Counted from the stretch's first letter, positions 34,619 through 43,347 are shown. The stretch: DNA of 64,000 bases from JAABRU01 sp050180235 (GCA_050180235.1 JBFXEJ010000014.1:1-64000); one strand, 5' to 3'. Translations and numbers: made by a program. Notes: generated by a model not told the origin, from the sequence alone.

Positions 34619-35725
34619 TTACTGAACCAGTCCCAATTTCTGCATGGGATCAACTCCGGGTCTTGCCCAGTCTTTGGGAACTACGCCTTCAGGAAGCTCA
34701 AACCGCAGGATTTCCTTTACAAAGAGTTCCGGCTCATCCATATGCTCCAGATACCACAAATCCGAACACAGTTTGCCAATGGTTCCGCTGCCGTAAGCAT
34801 CGCATCCGGTTTCGGTTGCCCATGTGAATCCCAGAACCACACCGTCCCATTTTTTTGCCGCAGCATCATAGCGGTAGATGATGTTTGCCGCATCTTTTGC
34901 CTCTGTTTTCCATGCAGACCGATCTTCCGCCGTTGAATAAAGTACTGAATATCCGCCTTTGCCCGGTGTGGCATTCAGCAGAACCATCAGAGCGTCTTCC
35001 TTGCACCAGGGCTGAACAGCCTGCACAAAATAACTGCCCCCGGAACTGAGCGGAAACTGTTTTTTCAGATAATTGACCATGATAATGCCCGATGTTACAC
35101 CCGGACAGTAATGATCGTGAAATTCAAAGGCTCTTGCCGCATACACAGGCGCGCCTTTGGCAACAGCATTCATAATCGTGACAATGCGAAACTCATTGCC
35201 CCCGAAAATGCCGGTGCCGAGTTTGGCAGTGTATTCAGCAGTATTGGCATACAAATGATCGGCATTGATTTTTTCAACTGTATTGATGCTGAACAAATCT
35301 GCCATGCTGGTCAGAGCAGGATTCACCTGCAGATAGGAACACAGTCCTGATACTTTGTCATAAATGGCAAACCACAGGGGCAGATGGGAAGCAGAATGAA
35401 TCTCCAGCAGATTCATTTTGCCTCTGGATGTGCCGGTTGCCTCACTGAGACCATCCAGAGCCGACTGGGTGCTTAATCCCATGAATTCCGCATATCCCGC
35501 ATTGGACATGACAATCAGATTGTCAAAATTCGGCATCCCGCCATTGGCAATCATATTGTTTACCGATTCTGTCACCGCAAGCTCACCCACGAATTTAAAA
35601 ATATCGTAGTATGCTGCATCCTCAGCGGATTGCGCCATTGCTTCCGGATTTGAAGAAAATCCGAAAATCCCCATTGCCAGCAATACCAAAGCCACTGCCC
35701 GTACTTCTCTGAACATTCCTCTCAT
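34619..35725 (-). CDS. Exported FmdE-family protein 2
   Basis: A 368-residue paralogue of the protein at 33323-34450, with the same order: signal peptide (cleavage near AMAQS), sensor-like N-terminal half (NLIVMSNAGYAEFMGLST, WFAIYDKVSGLCSYLQ) and FmdE domain with FHDHYCPGVTSGIIMV. The start at 35725 (ATG, GAAAGGA) is chosen over an upstream TTG. The region upstream (35726-36141) has a strong hairpin. The pair probably arose by local duplication and acts with TonB receptor C. Confidence 0.83.
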   Translation of the reverse strand: MRGMFREVRAVALVLLAMGIFGFSSNPEAMAQSAEDAAYYDIFKFVGELAVTESVNNMIANGGMPNFDNLIVMSNAGYAEFMGLSTQSALDGLSEATGTSRGKMNLLEIHSASHLPLWFAIYDKVSGLCSYLQVNPALTSMADLFSINTVEKINADHLYANTAEYTAKLGTGIFGGNEFRIVTIMNAVAKGAPVYAARAFEFHDHYCPGVTSGIIMVNYLKKQFPLSSGGSYFVQAVQPWCKEDALMVLLNATPGKGGYSVLYSTAEDRSAWKTEAKDAANIIYRYDAAAKKWDGVVLGFTWATETGCDAYGSGTIGKLCSDLWYLEHMDEPELFVKEILRFELPEGVVPKDWARPGVDPMQKLGLVQ

Positions 35726-36141
35726 TGCAGTTTTTCCTTTCTTTCTGCATTGTTTCAAACCTGTGACACAGTTGCTGAACCAGTTTCAGTTTCTGCACAG
35801 GATATTGCTTACGGTTTAGCCACTTCGTTAATCCATGCCGCATTTTTTTTGTTTTCAAAAAATATTCTTCTGACATATTTTTTTCTTTTTTCAGATAGTT
35901 GGCATGAAAAAAACAGAACCAGGACACCTCGAAAAAGAAAAGCCGGGAAGATCTCATGGGGATACATTCTGTAATCCCTGAAGCCTTCCCGGCTTCATTG
36001 TGGTAATGCGGTTGACTCATGAATCAGATTGCAGGAAAAAATGCTATCCTGAAAACCTGACAGTTTTGAAAAAATTCAGATTTTTCAGATCAGACCTTCT
36101 CCTGAAATCCGCGGCTGCATTGCTTTGCTGCCCATCCCATC
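35726..36141. other. Gap between FmdE protein 2 and the His-rich gene
   Basis: No gene is supported. It contains a terminator-like hairpin (35941-35994). Sequence near 35755-35825 resembles the C-terminal coding end of the FmdE genes (TTGCTGAACCAGTTTCAGTT), perhaps a remnant. Confidence 0.45.
35941..35994 (-). terminator. Hairpin terminator after the His-rich gene
   Basis: AGCCGGGAAG (35941-35950) pairs with CTTCCCGGCT (35985-35994), with an inner GGGATTACAG/TATCCC hairpin. On the minus strand it is followed by TTTTCTTTTTC. It ends the His-rich transcript or attenuates entry into FmdE protein 2. Confidence 0.6.
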
Positions 36142-36405
36142 CTATTTGTGGGAATGTTCATGGGGGCTTTTGCCATGATTCGGATGATCATGATCATGCG
36201 AACCATGATCGCCTGTATGATCATGGCTGTGATCATCTGCCTTCCCTTTGTGGGAATGCGGATGGCTGTGTTCATGGGCATGGCTATGTGCGTGTGCATG
36301 CGCATGCTCATGCTCATGTTCTGTGCCATCATGCGTGTGCGGATGCTTGTGCACATGCGTATGATCATGATCGTGTTCGTGACTGTGTTTGTGATCGCCT
36401 TCCAT
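36142..36405 (-). CDS. Extremely histidine-rich protein, probable metal-binding
   Basis: An 87-residue protein with 34 histidines (39%), arranged as HxH, HDH, HEH and HAH repeats and rich in Asp and Glu. It has no signal peptide and no fold is expected. A near-perfect ribosome site (AGGAGGTGAT) seven bases before the ATG shows it is a real gene although low-complexity. Such proteins (Hpn-like, HypB/SlyD tails) store or buffer nickel, cobalt or zinc. Its place between exported FmdE proteins and CooT supports nickel; the metal is not provable from sequence. Confidence 0.8.
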   Translation of the reverse strand: MEGDHKHSHEHDHDHTHVHKHPHTHDGTEHEHEHAHAHAHSHAHEHSHPHSHKGKADDHSHDHTGDHGSHDHDHPNHGKSPHEHSHK

Positions 36406-36628
36406 TTTTTATCACCTCCTTTCTGTCTGAAACCCGAAATTTGATCCACTCTGACACCGCTGTGACTGTTTCCAAATTCAAAAAAGCCATATGCATTTAA
36501 TAAGTCATCCCTGACCTTCATGGCCTGTTTAAAAATTCTGTCTTAAAACTGTCTCATAAAACCCAATACCTTCATGGTATTGCAATCAGATAACAGAGGG
36601 AGACCGGAACTGAAAAACTTTCGCCTGC

Positions 36629-36832
36629 CTACTCATCCGTTTTTCCCGGTTCAAAAAATATCTTGTGATTGACAAGATTCATTCCGCTGATTTTTCCCTT
36701 CACGGTTTTCTGATCCCCAAAAATCCCCACAAGCTGCCAGAGATTCTCACCTTCAGGTTCCAGAATATCCACAGCTTCCATAATCAGTTCTTCTTTACCG
36801 TCTTTGATCAGATACGCATTGGCTTCACACAT
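36629..36832 (-). CDS. cooT: CooT-family nickel-binding protein
   Basis: A 67-residue protein starting MCEANAYLIKDGKEELIMEAV. It matches CooT, a small dimeric protein that binds nickel through Cys2 and is linked to carbon monoxide dehydrogenase maturation. Family phrases are VDILEPEGENLWQLVGIFG and GKISGMNLVNHKIFFE. The start overlaps the DUF3842 stop by eight bases and has AGGAGGTG. It is the last gene of the FmdE-DUF3842-CooT operon. No CODH genes are present in the window. Confidence 0.88.
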   Translation of the reverse strand: MCEANAYLIKDGKEELIMEAVDILEPEGENLWQLVGIFGDQKTVKGKISGMNLVNHKIFFEPGKTDE

Positions 36833-37277
36833 CTTTAAGCACCTCCTTTATTTTTTCCACTGCCTCTCTTACCAGATGAGGCAGAGGTTCTCTGGAAATC
36901 CCTATAATCTCAGCTTTTTCCTGAGATATGGGCAGAAGCACTTTTACTGCTGCGCAGGATGTGACAGCCTCGGCCATCCGGGGCGTCATTTCTCCGAGCA
37001 TGGCATTGGCCCAGGTAATGGCAATGGGCCCTGCAATGCAGTCTGCCTCATACACTGCCCTGCATATGGCATTTTCTCCGGAAGCACAGCGGTTGGCCCC
37101 GGCCTTGAGCATTTGGGACGCGGCTATGGTGTTTGTTCCCAGAGCGGTGAGCTCCGCGGACTGGCCAAATGCCTCTTTGAGATATTTCACCAAATTGGCA
37201 CCGATACCTCCGCCCTGTCCGTCAATGATGCAGATTCGTTTCAGAGATCTGCGGACTGTATCTGTATTTTCCGTCAT
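36825..37277 (-). CDS. DUF3842 family protein
   Basis: A 150-residue cytoplasmic protein beginning with a nucleotide-binding-like loop (ICIIDGQGGGIGANLV) and containing ELTALGTNTIAASQMLKAGANRCASGENAI and PIAITWANAMLGEMTPRMAEAV. This is the DUF3842 signature, of unknown function and commonly next to CooT. Start at 37277 (ATGA overlap with FmdE); 37289 is an alternative four codons earlier. Confidence 0.83.
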   Translation of the reverse strand: MTENTDTVRRSLKRICIIDGQGGGIGANLVKYLKEAFGQSAELTALGTNTIAASQMLKAGANRCASGENAICRAVYEADCIAGPIAITWANAMLGEMTPRMAEAVTSCAAVKVLLPISQEKAEIIGISREPLPHLVREAVEKIKEVLKDV

Positions 37278-37879
37278 ATATTCAGACATCCCCGGCAGAC
37301 CTTTTTCCCATCAGCATATTCCATTTTTGAGGGCATGACCGGTTCACCGCAGCAGCCGCAGAGTTCCGAAGGTTCCATTCTGGCCATGGGCGGCAGTTGT
37401 GTTTCCACGGATGCAAGACTGAACAAATTTTCCAGAGGCGTTTCCAGCAGATCACAGGTGCGTTTGCGATGAAGTTCCTGAAACCGGGCCTGCTCGGTTT
37501 CATTTGCACTGCCCTGCAGGACTTTCTGAATCAGTGCGCTGTGTTCCGGATCCGGCCGGAAAGCTCCGGGCCGGATGGACACCCGCACGCCTCTGCCGGA
37601 ATTTCTGCTCAGCAGGGTTAAAGCCATTTTGCCGTAATCTTTGAAAATGAAATTGCCTTTGCCAAAGGTGCATCCGGTCAGTACCTGCACAGCATCAGCA
37701 GAGCAGGCATCGGTTTCCACAATGGCCACAATTTCCTCATCTTCAGACCGTTTTTCCTTCAGCCATTCCATGCCTGCTTTGGCAGCACGAAAGCCCATAG
37801 CAAGTCCGGGACAGACATGGCCGTGAAAAGCCTCGCACCGTCTGAATTCTTCACTGTTCATAATTTCTTTTGCATTCAT
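37274..37879 (-). CDS. Cytoplasmic FmdE-family protein with zinc ribbon
   Basis: A 201-residue protein: FmdE domain with FHGHVCPGLAMGFRAAKAG (near 18) and DACSADAVQVLTGCTFGKGNF, then a C-terminal zinc ribbon (CGCCGEPVMPSKMEY, VCRGC). There is no signal peptide, unlike the two exported homologues. It is first in the operon with DUF3842 and CooT. AAGGAG precedes the ATG. The upstream leader is long, with tandem promoters (38538-38634) and a terminator-like hairpin. Confidence 0.88.
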   Translation of the reverse strand: MNAKEIMNSEEFRRCEAFHGHVCPGLAMGFRAAKAGMEWLKEKRSEDEEIVAIVETDACSADAVQVLTGCTFGKGNFIFKDYGKMALTLLSRNSGRGVRVSIRPGAFRPDPEHSALIQKVLQGSANETEQARFQELHRKRTCDLLETPLENLFSLASVETQLPPMARMEPSELCGCCGEPVMPSKMEYADGKKVCRGCLNI

Positions 37880-38296
37880 ATTCTGTTCTCCTTAAACAGG
37901 GTTTCGGGTTTCAGATGTCAGATTTCGTTTTGCGGGTTCAGGCACATAATTACTTAAATGTTTCCCGAAAATAGATCAGATACGTTCAAATCCTTTATTT
38001 TCAGTGACTGAGAGCGTTTGCAGACCTTAAAAATCTGAATATATGGAATTTGTTCCTGATTTTTTCACAAAGGCATGTGATACGGACTTCTGTGCGATCA
38101 GACGGCATTCCGGTTTCTGAAAAAAAACACCGGGCGGCAGAATCTGTCTTACAGATAATACAAAATATATACAGACAGTTAAATATTGGAGCAAAAAAAT
38201 ATAATGAATAACGGCTTTTATACGAAAAAAAGCTGGCAAAGTCCTGTCTGGCAGGACTTATATAATAAAACAGGATATTCTTTATTGATACAAAAA
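37880..38296. other. Distal leader region of the FmdE-CooT operon
   Basis: About 420 bases between a terminator-like hairpin (38297-38356) and the FmdE start, A+T-rich, with no protein gene. If transcription starts at the tandem promoters near 38530 and 38600, this is the untranslated leader. A NikR-type GTATGA palindrome was looked for and not seen. Confidence 0.4.
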
Positions 38297-38356
38297 CAAA
38301 AAAAGCCACGGATCCGCGTTCCTTTCCAGGAACTAAGACCTTCGTGGCCTATCTTT
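38297..38356 (-). terminator. Terminator-like hairpin (GCCTTCGTGGC family), copy 3
   Basis: AAAAAAAGCCACGGATCCGC pairs imperfectly with the CTTCGTGGCCTATCTTTTTT side, enclosing GTTCC/GGAAC. It is the diverged third member of the family at 12347 and 30275. On the minus strand it ends the RNA that starts at the tandem promoters, before the FmdE-CooT operon. Confidence 0.55.
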
Positions 38357-38531
38357 TTTATGCTGCTGCATGACCAGCCTGATTTTCAGAGGATAAAATA
38401 TATATCAGCAAACTGAATTTTTTTCAAAAAATTCAGTTTGTGACACTCTGAAAAGCAATGGGCTGTGTACTGCACGAAAATTGTATTGGTGCTGCTGTCG
38501 ATCCTGCGGCTTCAGCCGCAGCTTTTAAAGG
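38357..38531 (-). ncRNA. Candidate structured leader or small RNA, copy 3 of a family
   Basis: Starts about seven bases after TATAAA (38538-38543) and ends at the hairpin 38297-38356. It contains CTGCGGCTGAAGCCGCAG (perfect hairpin) and GACAGCAGC, shared with the unit near 30343-30441, and a second hairpin ACTGAATTTTTT/AAAAAATTCAGT. No reading frame. Confidence 0.4.
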
Positions 38532-38537
38532 ACATAT

Positions 38538-38634
38538 TTTATATACGGATTATGGCAGGATGTCAAGATTCTTTTCTGTGAAATTTCCAAGTTCCGGGAA
38601 TGATATAGTACCTGTCGCTTATGAGGGATGTCAA
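38538..38634 (-). promoter_or_regulatory. Tandem promoters with duplicated upstream region
   Basis: Proximal promoter: TTGACA 38561-38566, 17 bases, TATAAA 38538-38543. Distal promoter: TTGACA 38629-38634, 18 bases, TACTAT 38605-38610. A 34-bp identical direct repeat (38558-38591 and 38626-38659) carries both -35 boxes and their upstream DNA. Confidence 0.65.
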
Positions 38635-38763
38635 GATTCTTTTCTGTGAAATTTCCAAGAACATGAAATCAATGCCATCAGTAACTTTTCAATTACAGTA
38701 CTGCCCTCAGCTTTTGTCCTTTATGACTGTGGCTTTTTTTGCTGAACCGGGTTTCGGTTATTA

Positions 38764-38854
38764 ATACCAATTCGCCATTAAAAACATACTTATAAAACAC
38801 ACCACTGCCCTTCTCAGGAGGGGATTTTCTGAAATTTGGCTCACGAATCGGTAT
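38764..38854. repeat. ATACCAATTCGC-ended miniature element, copy 1
   Basis: Starts ATACCAATTCGCC and ends CGAATCGGTAT. The same ends are found at 53224-53337, 56181-56294 and 62395-62521 with different interiors. It is followed by a diverged copy of the 93-bp repeat (about 38865-38990). Confidence 0.6.
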
Positions 38855-39015
38855 AGAGGGACGGGGAAGCTCATGCAAAAAAAATGCAATTTCTGCACTC
38901 ATCCGGATCAGGCGGAGTGCGTGAGTGCAAAAATTGAGCAAAGCGGTTTTTCTGCATATTTCTGCAAAAGTTGCTAAAAGAACTATGCAATTAAGCTATT
39001 GGCAGAAAAAGCTGT

Positions 39016-39924
39016 TCATCTCCGGTTGAAAAGAAGCATCCCCCCGAAAATCAGAGACATTCCCCATACATGGTAGGGCCGCAGGATTTCCCCCAGCCAG
39101 AGAATGGCCATAATTGAGGCAAATACCGGTATCAGATTGATAAACAGCCCGGTTTTGTTCGGCCCGATGGATTCCGCTCCCCTGTTCCAGCACAGATATG
39201 CCACAATGGAAGGAAAAACTGAAACATACAGAACGCTCAGGATGACATGCAATGTAACTGCATAGGGCTCACAGTGAATATGTTCCCACACATAAAGAGG
39301 CAGGATTGCAAGGGATCCGATGCCAAAAGTATAGGTGACAAAACTGAGCGGATGAATGAGCGGACGTTTGCGCAGCAGCACAGTGTAAAGGGCATAGAGA
39401 AGCACTGCAATGAGCATCAGCACATCCCCCTGTGCAAATGACATGCTGAGAACTGCACCTGGATCTCCGCGCAGCACCACAAGCGCAGCCCCGAAAATAC
39501 ACAGAAACACCCCAAAACTCTGAATTGCTGTAACCCTTTCTTTGTACAGCAGCAGGGAAATTATAATAATAAACGCGGGCATTGTGGTCTGGATCAGGGC
39601 TCCGTTTATGGCTGTGATAGTGTGAACAGCAGTATACAGCAGTGTGTTGAAGCAGGAAATCCCAAGTACGGACAGCACAATCATAATTTTCCAGTGATGC
39701 CTGACAGCGGCCCGGTCACGCAGCGCGTATCGGTGGGTAAATGGCAGGAGAATCAGAAACGCGACCGTCCACCGCCAGAAAGACAGACTGACCGGGGGAA
39801 TCATATGGATAATCCCGCGAGCCAGAACAATATTTCCGGCCCAGCACAAAGGTGCAACGGCCACCAGCAGATATGGCAGGATACGCATAAAAGGAAAGTG
39901 TTTTTTGGCTGCGGGACTTTTCAT
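39016..39924 (-). CDS. EamA/DMT-family transporter
   Basis: A 302-residue inner-membrane protein with ten predicted helices in two EamA repeats. Typical phrases are CWAGNIVLARGIIHMIPPVSLSFWRW near the start, INGALIQTTMPAFIIIISLLL and, in the second repeat, NKTGLFINLIPVFASIMAILWLGE. The family exports amino acids, metabolites or, in some members, SAM; the substrate cannot be told here. It is a single-gene unit between repeats. Confidence 0.87.
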   Translation of the reverse strand: MKSPAAKKHFPFMRILPYLLVAVAPLCWAGNIVLARGIIHMIPPVSLSFWRWTVAFLILLPFTHRYALRDRAAVRHHWKIMIVLSVLGISCFNTLLYTAVHTITAINGALIQTTMPAFIIIISLLLYKERVTAIQSFGVFLCIFGAALVVLRGDPGAVLSMSFAQGDVLMLIAVLLYALYTVLLRKRPLIHPLSFVTYTFGIGSLAILPLYVWEHIHCEPYAVTLHVILSVLYVSVFPSIVAYLCWNRGAESIGPNKTGLFINLIPVFASIMAILWLGEILRPYHVWGMSLIFGGMLLFNRR

Positions 39925-40281
39925 ACTGATAAACCTGAAATGTAATGGTCAATTTAGGATACGGTTTTTATAAAAGTCATCATCACGACTGAAAAAAAGC
40001 GTTTTTCTCACGGGACTGGGGCATCTCTGACACAGTGTATTCAATTGAAATTTCTGTTGCAGCGTGAGGTGCCAGATAAGTACGTTTCCATATATTTTCA
40101 GACATAAATTTTACGAAAAACCGGATTTTTCGGTAAAATCCGGTTTTTTTAATACACGAAAATTTTCGTTTGAATACTTATAACCGGAAATATAATGCGG
40201 ACTGTCACCGCCGCTGAAAATCTGCCATACTGCTTATTTCAGTATATGAGTTATAAAAAAATCCCCAATAAGGCATGATTT
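39925..40281. other. Intergenic gap with CCGGATTTTT palindrome
   Basis: No gene is seen. A palindrome at 40115-40149 (AAAAACCGGATTTTTCGG and its complement with T tracts), with flank AATACACGAAAATTTTCGTT related to the repeats at 16640-16702 and 43699-43770, may act as terminator for neighbours. Confidence 0.55.
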
Positions 40282-41457
40282 TTACTGTCTGTTCTGTTCC
40301 TTCAGCATATTGGCCTTTTGCGCCACGCGCTGTTTCCTTTGTTTTCCTTCTATTCTTTCTATCGGATCATTTATATAGACTTTTCCAAGTCCAATCGGTG
40401 AGGTAATTATTCCGCCTTTTTTATCCTCACTGATTCCTTCTGAATATCCGAGATCTACCGGGACCTTGCCTCTTCCCCCCTGTCCGTCCACCACATAAAC
40501 AGGGCGGAGAAAACCTGTAGTGGCGCCGCAAAGGTCTCTGCAGATTTCTTTTCCCTTGGATACCGCTGTTCTGAAATGACCTGTTCCCTCAACAAGATCA
40601 GCATAGTACAGATAATACGGCCTTACTCCCATTTTGCCTAGGCCGTGCATCAGATCCCGCATGACATCTGTGTCATCATTGACACCTTTAAGCAAAACCG
40701 TCTGATTCCCTATGGGAATCCCCAGATCCCTTAGGATTTTGACGGCCTGATAGCTTTCATCAGTTATTTCTTTTGGATGATTAAAGTGCGTGTTTATGTA
40801 AAGCTGCGGAGCTTTGAGTGATTTTGGTGTATGTTTTCTCAGCACCTCAATAAATTCCCTGTCCTCAATAATCTTTTGCGGCCATACGCACGGGACTCTT
40901 GTACCGATTCTTATTAATCCGAGATGCGGAATTTCTTTCAGTTTTCCCAGTATCTCATCAAGTCTGCTGTTGGAAATCAGCAGAGGATCTCCGCCGGAGA
41001 GTAATACATCCCTGATATCTTCATGGGATGCAACATACTGAATTCCCTTTCTGATATCCTCCATAGCCGGATTCTTCCGGTCGTCACCGACTTTCCGTTT
41101 TCTGGTGCAGAATCTGCAATACATTGAGCACTCGTTTGATACAAGCAGCAAAACCCTGTCAGGATACCTGTGAATTATTGTCCTTGGGCCGCCAAGGGGA
41201 ATATCCCCCTCCTCATCCAGCGGATCCTCTGACATATCCATATAATGCTCAAGTTCCTCGACATCAGGAATTGCCTGTTTCCAGATACTGTCATTCATTT
41301 TTTCAATCAGACTGAGGTAATAAGTGTTTACCCGCATAGGATATTTTGCAATCACATCCTTAAGTCTGGGATCAACTTTTGCCTTCTGCCCGGTAAGCCA
41401 TTTCTCCAAATCCTCAAATGATTTTATCGAGTTTCTTAAAATATCTTTATATGCCAT
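40282..41457 (-). CDS. KamA-family radical SAM aminomutase
   Basis: A 391-residue enzyme with the radical SAM cluster motif CSMYCRFCTRKRKVG (about 111) and SGGDPLL. The PLP-binding lysine lies in GGRGKVPVDLGY near the C-terminus, and TTGFLRPVYVVDGQGG is also typical. It is a lysine 2,3-aminomutase family member (416 residues in Clostridium); glutamate 2,3-aminomutase or an EpmB relative are alternatives. AblB, its usual partner for N-acetyl-beta-lysine, is not adjacent. The start at 41457 has AAGGAG. Confidence 0.88.
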   Translation of the reverse strand: MAYKDILRNSIKSFEDLEKWLTGQKAKVDPRLKDVIAKYPMRVNTYYLSLIEKMNDSIWKQAIPDVEELEHYMDMSEDPLDEEGDIPLGGPRTIIHRYPDRVLLLVSNECSMYCRFCTRKRKVGDDRKNPAMEDIRKGIQYVASHEDIRDVLLSGGDPLLISNSRLDEILGKLKEIPHLGLIRIGTRVPCVWPQKIIEDREFIEVLRKHTPKSLKAPQLYINTHFNHPKEITDESYQAVKILRDLGIPIGNQTVLLKGVNDDTDVMRDLMHGLGKMGVRPYYLYYADLVEGTGHFRTAVSKGKEICRDLCGATTGFLRPVYVVDGQGGRGKVPVDLGYSEGISEDKKGGIITSPIGLGKVYINDPIERIEGKQRKQRVAQKANMLKEQNRQ

Positions 41458-41594
41458 AAACAATTCTCCTTTGCCCAGTTATTTTATATTGGATAAATTA
41501 CCCTTAACATGGAACACCCTGTTCAGCAATTCTCTTCTGTCCGGTCATCTTACGGGCAGCCTTTCCTGGCTGCGCTACTGGCAGTCACTGTAAC

Positions 41595-42680
41595 TCAAAT
41601 CCATTTTTTCCGCCTGAAACAGACGAGCAGGCCAATGCCGATAATCAGCATAATACCCCAGATTATATAATAACCCAAAGGCCATTTCAGTTCAGGCATA
41701 TGCTCGAAGTTCATTCCGTACACACCGGCGATAAAGGTCAGTGGGATGAAAATTGTGGAAATGACAGTCAGAACTTTCATGATTTCATTCATGCGGTTGC
41801 TCATGCCGGACAGCCATGTGTCGTGCATTCCGCCGATTATGTCCCGAAAGGTCTCCACCATATCGATGATTTGAATGGTGTGGTCATACAAATCACGCCA
41901 GAAAACTTTGGTCTCCGGACGTATCATTGCCATTTCCATTTTTTCAATCGCCCCGATCTCTTCACGAAGCGGCCATACTGCTTTGCGCAGACTCAGGATG
42001 TCACGTTTGAGACGGTGAATTTCCCTGATATCTTCAGGTTTCGGTTCAGCCGGAATCCTGTCGTCAATATCCTCAATGCGGTCGCCGATACGCTCGACTG
42101 CCAGAAAATAATGGTCAACCACAGCATCCATGAGGGTATAAACCAGGTAGTCTGCTTTCATAGAGCGGATGCGGCCCCGTCCGGATCGGATGCGATCCCG
42201 CACCACGTCAAACACGTCTCCTTCGTCCTCCAGGAAGGAAATCACATATTTTTTTCCCAGAATCAGGCTGACGTGTTCAATTTCGATTTTATTCGCTGCT
42301 TCGCTGAAAGCAATCATTTTCAGAACAATGAATATATAGTTTGGGAATTCCTCGATTTTAAGCCGCTGTGAGGTATTGACGATGTCTTCCAGAGTCAGGG
42401 GATGCAGATCAAAGCCTTTTCCCAGAGATTCGATCAGTCCGGTATCATGGATACCGTTGACATTAATCCAGGTGACGCCCGGCGATTTGGCGAAATCCAT
42501 GCACTGATTTACGGAGACATCGCGCTGCTCGTTCAGAGCGTTATCGCTGTAATCAATGACATCAATGCGCGCCTTTTCCTGTTTTCTTTCTCCGATGAAA
42601 ACCATTGTACCCGGAGCCATACCGGTCTTGATGCCGGATCCGCGGGTTTTTCTTTTCTTCTTTTTTGCAGGCTGTGACAT
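41595..42680 (-). CDS. corA: CorA-family Mg2+/Co2+/Ni2+ channel
   Basis: A 361-residue protein: a long cytoplasmic N-terminal domain (HPLTLEDIVNTSQRLKIEEF is the classic CorA phrase), a long stalk helix, and two C-terminal membrane helices with the selectivity motif YGMNFEHMPEL between them. It ends in a basic cytoplasmic tail (CFRRKKWI). CorA channels take up magnesium and can carry cobalt and nickel. An Lys/Arg-rich extension (KKKKRKTRG) begins the protein. Single gene. Confidence 0.93.
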   Translation of the reverse strand: MSQPAKKKKRKTRGSGIKTGMAPGTMVFIGERKQEKARIDVIDYSDNALNEQRDVSVNQCMDFAKSPGVTWINVNGIHDTGLIESLGKGFDLHPLTLEDIVNTSQRLKIEEFPNYIFIVLKMIAFSEAANKIEIEHVSLILGKKYVISFLEDEGDVFDVVRDRIRSGRGRIRSMKADYLVYTLMDAVVDHYFLAVERIGDRIEDIDDRIPAEPKPEDIREIHRLKRDILSLRKAVWPLREEIGAIEKMEMAMIRPETKVFWRDLYDHTIQIIDMVETFRDIIGGMHDTWLSGMSNRMNEIMKVLTVISTIFIPLTFIAGVYGMNFEHMPELKWPLGYYIIWGIMLIIGIGLLVCFRRKKWI

Positions 42681-42874
42681 CTTTATCTGTCCGTATTTTT
42701 AACCCGGTTTGCTGTCTGTAAATTTATAAATATTATATAAACAGGATGTTATAAAAAAACAATATATTTGTCAGACGGTTGCAGAGAATAACTGCCTGAT
42801 TTTTGGAAAGGCTGCGTAATATCAGTAATTAAGTAAGTCAGCATAAATTTCCGGTAGTGGGTCAAAAAGGTTGA

Positions 42875-43333
42875 TCATGCTGTTTCCGAAAACAGACCAT
42901 TTACAAAATAATAACGGTTGATATACATCCCGATAACATTATCATGAATTTTTTTGTTCTTTGAAAAACAGATCGTTTTTCGGTTCAGGAGTTTGATATG
43001 TGTCCTGAAATTCAGGTTTTTTCTCTCAATTTTCCATGTGCCCCTTTTGCCGATGATATGTTTATGGGAAGGAATATATTTACTGTAACTTTTCCAGTCG
43101 TCGGTATGATAGAATTTTATATTAAAAACAGACAGTTTTTCAATCAGTCGGGAGCAACTTTCATCTGTACGTCTGCCGTTATGCCACGCAGGAATAATTC
43201 CGGAATTCCGTTCAACCGCATACCATGTCCACCTCTGATTTTTTTTACTGCCTACGTAACTCCAAAATTCGCCGGCTTCCGCATCTGTCCGTATTTCAAC
43301 TTCCAAATCCTGAGTTTTTCCGGTACCGGTCAT
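42875..43333 (-). CDS. insB: IS1 InsB-type transposase domain
   Basis: A 152-residue stretch from the first ATG, with IS1 DDE transposase phrases VEIRTDAEAGEFWSYVGSKK, TWYAVERNSGIIPAWHNGRR and TDDWKSYSKYIPSHKHIIGK. The frame is open upstream to the A9 run (43361-43369), so it is normally made as an InsAB' fusion by -1 frameshifting from insA and lacks its own ribosome site. Confidence 0.9.
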   Translation of the reverse strand: MTGTGKTQDLEVEIRTDAEAGEFWSYVGSKKNQRWTWYAVERNSGIIPAWHNGRRTDESCSRLIEKLSVFNIKFYHTDDWKSYSKYIPSHKHIIGKRGTWKIERKNLNFRTHIKLLNRKTICFSKNKKIHDNVIGMYINRYYFVNGLFSETA

Positions 43334-43347
43334 AAAATACGGATTTA

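Noticed and set aside
36000..36500. Met- and Cys-rich open frames on both strands over the His-rich gene
   Set aside because: They are alternate readings of CAT/CAC repeats. The minus-strand 36142-36405 frame has a near-perfect ribosome site and is kept instead.
37880..38300. NikR-type operator (GTATGA-N16-TCATAC) before the FmdE-CooT operon
   Set aside because: No such palindrome was seen in the leader.
42875..43333. insB treated as a frameshifted pseudogene
   Set aside because: The frame change falls on a nine-A run, the normal programmed -1 frameshift site of IS1 elements, so the element is considered intact.
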